From positions 1 through 5,657 of the forward strand of contig CAKUSI010000258.1 of the NCBI GenBank assembly GCA_934678955.1: DNA of 5,657 nt, read 5' to 3'. How positions within the stretch are numbered: position 1 is the first letter of the stretch; each line of letters begins with the position of its first letter. The DNA is from an uncultured Austwickia sp. (GTDB taxonomy: Bacteria; Actinomycetota; Actinomycetes; Actinomycetales; Dermatophilaceae). The translations under genes and the position numbers were made by a program. Shown here piece by piece: positions 1 through 4,450 of this stretch. The notes under the pieces are model-generated. The model saw only the letters and a program-made list of their open reading frames with translations, was not told the DNA's origin and did not search any database.

Positions 1-2
1 AG

Positions 3-392
3 GCGATCGACGGAGACCAGGTCGAGATCTGCGTCGCCGACCGAGGCATCGGACTGCCTCCCGGGGAGGAAGCGCGGGTCTTCGACGAGTTCCACCGGGT
101 CTCCGAACACGCGGCCGGGTACGCGGGCACGGGGCTGGGCCTCGCGATCTGCCGCCGGATCGTCGACCGGCATGGCGGCCGGATCTGGGCGGAGGCCCGA
201 CCGGGCGGGGGGACCAGCTTCCGGTTCACGCTGCCCGTCTACGAACCGAGCGGCGAGGCCGGGGACGGCGACGTGGATGCCGCGGACTCCGCGCCCCACG
301 CGGAGGAGAGCGCGACACGCCAGGGCCAGGCGGCGTGGTCCGCTTCCGCCGCCGTCGAGCGCGACGCCACGCGGCGAAGCCTCAGCCAGTAG
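3..392 (+). CDS. Sensor histidine kinase, C-terminal ATPase end (5' partial)
   Basis: This is the last 129 residues of a two-component sensor kinase; the gene begins before the window. The kinase domain binds ATP and autophosphorylates a histidine that lies upstream and is not visible. The visible part shows the second half of a HATPase_c fold in the expected order: G1 box DRGIGLP (residues 13-19), F box VFDEFHRV (26-33), G2 box GTGLGLAI (42-49), then the usual IVDRHGGRIWAE (53-64) and GGGTSFRFTLP (68-78) strands. The N box is off the window. The phosphatase/kinase fold ends near residue 80. A tail of about 49 residues, rich in Ala, Glu, Asp, Ser and Arg, follows and looks disordered. The sensor domain and substrate cannot be told. 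No response regulator follows; the next gene is convergent, so any partner lies upstream. The family call is secure, the subfamily unknown. Confidence 0.93.
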   Translation, partial: AIDGDQVEICVADRGIGLPPGEEARVFDEFHRVSEHAAGYAGTGLGLAICRRIVDRHGGRIWAEARPGGGTSFRFTLPVYEPSGEAGDGDVDAADSAPHAEESATRQGQAAWSASAAVERDATRRSLSQ

Positions 393-404
393 CCGAGCTA
401 CAAC

Positions 405-420
405 GCGTTCGTAAGAACGC
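405..420 (+). terminator. Perfect hairpin in the convergent gap, possible terminator
   Basis: GCGTTC-GTAA-GAACGC is a perfect 6-bp stem closed by a four-base loop. Read as RNA on the + strand the loop is GUAA, which fits the stable GNRA tetraloop class. It begins 12 bases after the kinase stop codon and lies between two convergent genes, where a terminator is expected. There is no U-tract on either side, so this is not a classical intrinsic terminator. It could be an RNA-end stabiliser or a U-less terminator of the kind proposed for actinobacteria. Confidence 0.45.
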
Positions 421-468
421 CAGCGGCCAGCGGCCAGCGGCTTGCGACCGGCGGCTTGCGACCGGCGA
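420..468. repeat. Two adjacent short tandem repeat sets (3 x 7 bp, 2 x 14 bp)
   Basis: CCAGCGG occurs three times without a gap at 420-426, 427-433 and 434-440. Directly after it a 14-bp unit, CTTGCGACCGGCGG, is present at 441-454 and again at 455-468 with a single change in the last base. The array fills most of the 91-base gap between the convergent kinase and transporter genes. It is probably replication slippage in non-coding DNA. Copy number may vary between strains. Confidence 0.8.
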
Positions 469-483
469 CCTCGCGGCTCGTGA

Positions 484-1773
484 CTAGAACCCCGGCGGGC
501 CGGGTCCCTCCCGACGAGCCTCCTTCAGGCTCGGGATGAACCGCAGCCAGATCGCTAGCGCGCTCACCACGAGGGCCAATCCGGCGGAGAGCGCGGCGAC
601 GGCCGGCCACTCGCCCCGCTGCCAGGCCAGCCCGCCTAGCGCGCCGAAGACGGAACTGCCCAGGTAATAGCAGAAGAGGTACCAGCTCGACGCCTGCCCC
701 GTGCCCCCCACTCCGACGGCCGCGCGCGCGGCGACCCACCCGCTGGCCACCCCGTGCACCGCGAAGAACCCCACCGTGAGCACGCACAGCCCGACGACGA
801 TGGCGGGCAGCGGGGAGGCGAGCGTGATCGCTACCCCGGCGACCATGAGCAGCGCGCCCCAGGGGGTCACCGCGCGTTGCCCATACCGTATCGCGAGCGT
901 CCCCGCGCGCGGCGAGGCGACCGAACCGAGCGAGTAGCAGAGGTAGACGAGCCCCGCGACGCCGACGGACAGATGGTAGGGGGCGGACTCCAGCCGGAAT
1001 CCGATCGCGTTGAAGACCGCGACGAAGCAGCCGAGCGCGGCGCCCCCGATCCCGAAGAGGGCGAGCAACGCGGGGTCGGACAGGATCGCGCGGGATTGCC
1101 GGATCATGTGCCGCCAGCTTCGCGGCGCCGGGGTGAACCCGCGGCTGGGCGGCAGGATGGCCGCCACCCCCGCCGCGCAGGCGAGCCCCAGTGCGGCGAT
1201 GGCGGCGAGCGCCCACCGCCAGCCCGCCAGGTCGGCGACCGCCCCGACGAGGAGGCGCCCGAGCATCGCGCCGAGTGCGGTCCCCCCGACGTAGACGCCC
1301 GCGGCTCGCGCCTGGCTGGAGCGTTCGAGCTCCTCGGTCAGGTACGCCATGGCGACCGCGGGCAGCCCGGCGAGCGCGACCCCCTGCGCGACGCGCAGGC
1401 TGATGAGGGACGGCCAGCTGGGGGCGAGCGCGATGGCGATCCCCACCAGCGGGGAGGCCACCAGCGAGGCCAGCATGAGGCGGGTGCGGCCGACCACCTC
1501 CGAGAGGGGGCCGGCCAGGAGAAGGGCCGCACCGATGCCGAGGGTTGCGGCGGACACCGACAGGGCGCTGCTCGATGCGGACACCTCGAAGTGCGCAGCG
1601 AGCAGGGGCAGGATCGGCTGGGTGGCGTAGAGCAGCGCGAACGTGGCGAGGCCGGCCAGGAAGAGCGCCGCAGTGATCCGCCGGTAGGCGGGGCTGCCCA
1701 GCCGGTGGCCGGTGCCCGTCGGGATCTCGTGGAGCGCGCGGTCCCGCGGGTCGGCGGGGTCCTGTGCGCTCAT
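484..1773 (-). CDS. YnfM-like major facilitator superfamily transporter
   Basis: This is an integral membrane transporter of about 429 residues with roughly twelve hydrophobic segments. It closely recalls E. coli YnfM: AGLATFALLYATQPILP (about residues 40-56) matches its first helix; GPLSEVVGRTRLM (about 88-100) is the MFS motif A loop between helices 2 and 3; and SSWYLFCYYLGSS near the C-terminus matches YnfM's penultimate segment. It would move small solutes across the inner membrane by proton coupling; the substrate is unknown, though relatives are often called drug or metabolite exporters. The start is uncertain: ATG at 1773, ATG at 1782 and GTG at 1809 are all in frame, none with a Shine-Dalgarno sequence. 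I chose 1773 because a weak -10-like GACGAT lies 7 bases upstream on the minus strand, the same gap as at the divergent gene. It is divergent from the first larC-like gene. The family call is strong, the YnfM subfamily call good. Confidence 0.92.
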   Translation of the reverse strand: MSAQDPADPRDRALHEIPTGTGHRLGSPAYRRITAALFLAGLATFALLYATQPILPLLAAHFEVSASSSALSVSAATLGIGAALLLAGPLSEVVGRTRLMLASLVASPLVGIAIALAPSWPSLISLRVAQGVALAGLPAVAMAYLTEELERSSQARAAGVYVGGTALGAMLGRLLVGAVADLAGWRWALAAIAALGLACAAGVAAILPPSRGFTPAPRSWRHMIRQSRAILSDPALLALFGIGGAALGCFVAVFNAIGFRLESAPYHLSVGVAGLVYLCYSLGSVASPRAGTLAIRYGQRAVTPWGALLMVAGVAITLASPLPAIVVGLCVLTVGFFAVHGVASGWVAARAAVGVGGTGQASSWYLFCYYLGSSVFGALGGLAWQRGEWPAVAALSAGLALVVSALAIWLRFIPSLKEARREGPGPPGF

Positions 1774-1891
1774 GCGGGACATCGTCGCAAAGACGGGCGG
1801 GACCCACACGCCTGCCGCAGCCCGGGCGCTCGGGCGCTCGTGGGCCGGCAGGCGGTGGCGGATCGTCGGGCACCTCGCTAGGTTCCTGCGT
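1774..1891. promoter_or_regulatory. Divergent promoter region with direct and inverted repeats
   Basis: This is the spacer between the divergent MFS gene and the first larC-like gene. It holds an 8-bp tandem repeat, CGGGCGCT at 1823-1830 and 1831-1838. These are enclosed by a 7-bp inverted repeat, GCCTGCC (1810-1816) and GGCAGGC (1847-1853). Such symmetry could be a shared operator, but in DNA this GC-rich short repeats arise often by chance. No clear -35 box is visible in either direction. Confidence 0.35.
1879..1884 (+). promoter_or_regulatory. -10 box of a leaderless promoter for the first larC-like gene
   Basis: TAGGTT fits the actinobacterial -10 pattern TANNNT. It ends 7 bases before the GTG at 1892, so transcription would start at or next to the start codon. 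No recognisable -35 box is found 16-18 bases upstream. This supports a leaderless mRNA and decides the start codon of the downstream gene. Confidence 0.5.
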
Positions 1892-2773
1892 GTGTTGACG
1901 CTGACTCACGCGCCGGTCGCGACGCGGACCGCATGGGTGGACGCGGGCTTCGGGATCGCCGGGGACATGTTCATGGCGGCGCTGCTGGACGCGGGCGCGG
2001 ATATCGACTTCGTCCGGGGCAACGTGGTCGCGGTGATCGGTGACGCCGTACGGATCGACCGGTCCGCCGTCAGCCGGCGCGGTCAGCGCGCCACGATGGT
2101 GGACGTCCGGCTCGTCGAGCGGGATCAGCCCCACCGCGCGTGGCGCGACATCCGGGCCCTGCTGGAGGGCGCCGAGATCGCGGAAGGCGTACGGGCTCAT
2201 TCGCTGGCGGTCTTCCAGCGGTTGGCCGCCGCGGAAGCCCGCGCGCAGGGGATCCATGCCGACGAGGTGACCTTCCACGAGGTGGGCGCCTGGGACTGCA
2301 TCGCCGACATCGTGGGCGTGTGCGCGGCGCTGGAGGACCTGCAGGTGCAGCGCCTCTACTCCTCGCACGTGGCGCTCGGTGAGGGGGTCATGCACAGCCA
2401 CCGGTGCAACCACTCGGAGGACGAGGGCACCGTGCACGTGGGGGTCCACGGGGTGTCGGCGGTCCCAGGATCGGTGGCGTTGGAGCTGTTGTCGGGCAGC
2501 CACGTCGCGGCGCGCGCCCTGCCGGTCGGCATCCACTCCACGCGCGGCGGCACGATCGGTGGCGACCGCCCGGTCGGCGAACTCGCGACGATGACCGGGG
2601 TGGCCCTGCTCACGTCCCTGGCCGACGGGCCGGCGTGGGGGCCCGACGGGCTTCCGAGCGTTGCGGCGGTCGGCGTCGGCGCGGGACACGACGACTTCCC
2701 CCGCTGGGCCAACGTGGTCAGGGTGGTGCTGGGGCCGGTCGTGGAAGCGGTCCCTGGTCGGCATCGGCACTGA
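1892..2773 (+). CDS. LarC-like nickel-insertion protein, N-terminal domain only
   Basis: A protein of 293 residues that matches the N-terminal half of LarC, the enzyme that inserts nickel into the pyridinium-3,5-bisthiocarboxylate mononucleotide to make the nickel-pincer cofactor. Family signatures are WVDAGFGIAGDM (residues 15-26), FHEVGAWDCIADIVG (128-142), LGEG (162-165) and GELATMTGVALL (229-240). About 99 of 154 N-terminal residues equal the second LarC in the window. It ends just after the VGVGAG...ANVVRVVLG segment, where the family normally continues into the C-terminal CTP-binding domain; none of that domain is found in any frame downstream. Two further oddities: a loop with four His and one Cys (residues 168-182) absent from the paralogue, and loss of the usual AHGxLPVP motif, here GVHGVSAVP. 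The GTG start is chosen from the leaderless -10 box; TTG at 1895 is an alternative. It may be a nickel-binding partner, a decayed duplicate, or a new subfamily. The homology is firm, the function unproven. Confidence 0.85.
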   Translation: MLTLTHAPVATRTAWVDAGFGIAGDMFMAALLDAGADIDFVRGNVVAVIGDAVRIDRSAVSRRGQRATMVDVRLVERDQPHRAWRDIRALLEGAEIAEGVRAHSLAVFQRLAAAEARAQGIHADEVTFHEVGAWDCIADIVGVCAALEDLQVQRLYSSHVALGEGVMHSHRCNHSEDEGTVHVGVHGVSAVPGSVALELLSGSHVAARALPVGIHSTRGGTIGGDRPVGELATMTGVALLTSLADGPAWGPDGLPSVAAVGVGAGHDDFPRWANVVRVVLGPVVEAVPGRHRH

Positions 2774-2801
2774 GCGTTCGGCCGAATGCTCCGGGAATTC
2801 T

Positions 2802-2817
2802 TTTGCAGTTGTGCAAA
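2802..2817. promoter_or_regulatory. Perfect inverted repeat TTTGCA-N4-TGCAAA, candidate operator
   Basis: TTTGCA, GTTG, TGCAAA form a perfect 6-bp dyad with a four-base centre. It is AT-rich for this window and sits 28 bases past the end of the first larC-like gene. The symmetry is typical of a dimeric repressor site. It resembles, in half-site only, the Streptomyces Nur (nickel) box TTGCAA-N5-TTGCAA as I recall it; the spacing is three bases shorter, so it is not a Nur match. It could equally act as a small RNA hairpin at the end of the upstream gene. Confidence 0.45.
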
Positions 2818-2848
2818 GGTCGGCCCGTTGGGTGCCGATAGACCCCAC

Positions 2849-2935
2849 ATGAACCCCCTCCGCGCGACCGCCACCCTGATCGGCGTCACCTCTCCTCGCC
2901 CCGTGTCCTCCGGGGTCCCGCGCCGTAGCGCCTGA
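2849..2935 (+). CDS. Possible 28-residue small ORF upstream of the transporter
   Basis: An ATG at 2849 opens a 28-codon frame ending in TGA at 2935, in the gap between the first larC-like gene and the transporter. Nearly all third positions are G or C, as in the true genes here. The peptide begins MNPLRATATLIG and is rich in Ser, Pro, Arg and Val; it matches no family that I recognise. There is no Shine-Dalgarno sequence. A weak -10-like GATAGA ends 6 bases before the ATG, which would allow leaderless expression. If real it could be a leader peptide or a small regulatory protein. A chance ORF is equally likely in DNA of this composition. Confidence 0.2.
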   Translation: MNPLRATATLIGVTSPRPVSSGVPRRSA

Positions 2936-2969
2936 CCCAGCAACCCCGCGTCGGCCCGCGCGGGGCCGT

Positions 2970-2985
2970 CCGGGGATCTCCCCGG
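2970..2985. promoter_or_regulatory. Inverted repeat CCGGGGA-TC-TCCCCGG over the -35 region of the transporter gene
   Basis: This is a perfect 7-bp dyad with a two-base centre. It ends 16 bases before the -10 box of the transporter promoter, so it covers the place where a -35 box would be. A repressor bound here would block the promoter. It can also fold as a 6-bp hairpin with an ATCT loop. A self-complementary CCCGCGCGGG lies just before it at 2955-2964. GC-rich dyads are common by chance in this DNA, so the operator role is inferred. Confidence 0.4.
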
Positions 2986-3001
2986 GATCGTTCGCGGCGT
3001 C

Positions 3002-3007
3002 TAGTGT
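3002..3007 (+). promoter_or_regulatory. -10 box of a leaderless promoter for the transporter gene
   Basis: TAGTGT fits TANNNT and is followed by six bases, then the ATG at 3014. Transcription would begin at or within a base of the start codon. No Shine-Dalgarno sequence precedes this ATG, in line with leaderless translation. No good -35 box is visible; the -35 position lies inside the inverted repeat at 2970-2985. Confidence 0.6.
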
Positions 3008-3013
3008 GCCGAC

Positions 3014-4441
3014 ATGACGTTCCCGTGGTGGTCGGTGATCCCCTTCGTGCTGATGCTCTTGAGCATCGCGATCCTGCCGCTCCACCCCGCCACGGCCCAT
3101 CGCTGGGAGCAGTGGCGCTTCCAACTGTCCCTGGCGCTGCTGCTCGGCGTCCCCGTGGCGATCTGGGTCATCGCGGCCGGCGACCCGGCGGCCGTCGTCC
3201 ACGCGATCGTCGAGTACGCCCAGTTCATCTGCCTGCTCTTCGCGCTGTTCGTCGTGTCCGGGGGCATTTTCCTCTCCGGCGACATTCACGCCAGCCCGCG
3301 TAGCAACACGACCTTCCTTGCCGTGGGCGGGGGGATCGCCTCGTTCGTCGGAACCACGGGCGCCGCGATGCTGCTCATCCGCCCGCTCCTCAACACGAAC
3401 ACGCAGCGCAAGCACAAGGTGCATACGGTCGTCTTCGCGATCCTCATCGTGGCCAACTGCGGGGGGTTGCTGACACCGCTCGGCGACCCGCCCCTCTTCC
3501 TCGGCATGCTGCGGGGCGTGCCGTTCACGTGGACGTTCAACCTCTTCCCGGAGTGGCTCTTCGTCAACGGGATGCTGCTGCTCACGTACTACGCGCTCGA
3601 CCGGGTGATGTACGCCAAGGAGGAGCCCGAGGCGATCTACCGGGACGAGACCCGGGTGACGCCCCTCGGCCTGCACGGCAAGATCAACCTTCTGTTCCTG
3701 GTCGCGATCATTGCGGCCGTGGCGTTCGCTCCCTCGCTGGACCTGCACGCCATCGAGGAGGGCCACGCGTCGCTGGCGGCGTACATTCCCTGGCGCGAGA
3801 TCGTCATGCTGTCCGCCGCCGCCGCCTCGCTCACCCTCGGCGACAAGCACGCCCGGTACGTCGCCAACAAGTTCACGTGGGCGCCGATCATCGAGGTGGC
3901 CTGCATCTTCATCGGCATCTTCCTGACCATGGTGCCCGCGCTGAAGGTGCTGCGGCAGGTGGCGCCCTCCCTGCCGCTCAACGACGTGACGTTCTTCGTG
4001 TTCACCGGCTCGCTGAGCTCGGTCCTCGACAACGCTCCCACCTACGTCACGTTCTTCGAGATGGCGAGCACGCTGGCGGGCGAGCCCCGGGTGGCGGGGG
4101 TGCCGGAGAGCTATCTCGTCGCGATCAGCCTGGGCGCGGTCTTCTGCGGCGCGATGACCTACATCGGCAACGGACCCAACTTCATGGTCAAGTCGGTCGC
4201 GGAGTCCACGGGAGTGAAGATGCCGAGCTTCGGCGGGTACGTGGTGTGGGCGTGCCAGTACCTCCTGCCCACGCTGGCGGCGATGGTGCTGATCTTCATC
4301 GCTCCCGCGACCTGGGCGCACTGGCTGGGCTGGGCGGTCGCGGCGCTGCTCGTCGCGCGCGCTGCCTGGTTGATCCGGCGTTCCGAGTCACCGCAGGTCC
4401 TGGAGGCGCGCGCGATCAGCGGCGCGATCGGCGATGCCTGA
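3014..4441 (+). CDS. NhaD/CitMHS-type ion transporter (putative sodium:proton antiporter)
   Basis: A membrane protein of 475 residues in the ion-transporter superfamily that includes NhaD sodium:proton antiporters and CitMHS/ArsB carriers. It has about eleven to thirteen hydrophobic segments and two related halves, each with a re-entrant-type signature: GTTGAAMLLIRPLL (residues 113-126) followed by GGLLTPLGDPP (150-160), and LDNAPTYVTFFEM (338-350) followed by MTYIGNGPNFMV (381-392). The N-terminus WWSVIPFVLMLLSIAILPL is typical of the bacterial group annotated as sodium:proton antiporter, which supports the ATG at 3014. A short hydrophilic C-terminal tail follows residue 456. Family relatives carry sodium, citrate, dicarboxylates or arsenite, so the substrate here is open. 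It lies between two larC-like genes and ends 9 bases before the second, suggesting shared transcription and perhaps a link to nickel or to a carboxylate used by a nickel-pincer enzyme; that link is inference. Confidence 0.9.
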   Translation: MTFPWWSVIPFVLMLLSIAILPLHPATAHRWEQWRFQLSLALLLGVPVAIWVIAAGDPAAVVHAIVEYAQFICLLFALFVVSGGIFLSGDIHASPRSNTTFLAVGGGIASFVGTTGAAMLLIRPLLNTNTQRKHKVHTVVFAILIVANCGGLLTPLGDPPLFLGMLRGVPFTWTFNLFPEWLFVNGMLLLTYYALDRVMYAKEEPEAIYRDETRVTPLGLHGKINLLFLVAIIAAVAFAPSLDLHAIEEGHASLAAYIPWREIVMLSAAAASLTLGDKHARYVANKFTWAPIIEVACIFIGIFLTMVPALKVLRQVAPSLPLNDVTFFVFTGSLSSVLDNAPTYVTFFEMASTLAGEPRVAGVPESYLVAISLGAVFCGAMTYIGNGPNFMVKSVAESTGVKMPSFGGYVVWACQYLLPTLAAMVLIFIAPATWAHWLGWAVAALLVARAAWLIRRSESPQVLEARAISGAIGDA

Positions 4442-4450
4442 CGGTCGCGC

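Noticed and set aside
754..1881. A 375-codon plus-strand frame antisense to the MFS gene
   Set aside because: Its product is almost entirely Arg, Gly, Asp and Glu without any recognisable motif. The minus-strand frame has clear MFS helices and motif A, so this is its shadow.
2802..2817. Nickel-responsive Nur box
   Set aside because: The half-sites are similar, but the spacing between them is about three bases shorter than the Nur consensus I recall, so I keep it only as an unnamed dyad.
2899..2915. Intrinsic terminator CCCCG-N7-CGGGG
   Set aside because: The stem is only 5 bp, lies inside the possible small ORF and has no T-run after it.
2774..3000. A frameshifted LarC C-terminal domain after the short LarC, as in larC1/larC2
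   Set aside because: I read all three forward frames for the TTVDDLDP and KKGRP elements and found neither, so programmed frameshifting to a LarC2 is not supported.
2774..3013. A riboswitch ahead of the transporter
   Set aside because: I could not recognise conserved core elements of cobalamin, NiCo, SAM or other known riboswitches, and the likely leaderless promoter at 3002 leaves no 5' UTR.
398..4321. A 1307-codon open frame on the minus strand spanning most of the window
   Set aside because: It overlaps the MFS gene in another frame and runs antisense to the short LarC and the transporter. Its translation is Arg/Gly/His/Asp-rich with no fold or membrane segment, as expected from a GC-biased shadow frame. 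Stop codons are simply rare in this composition.
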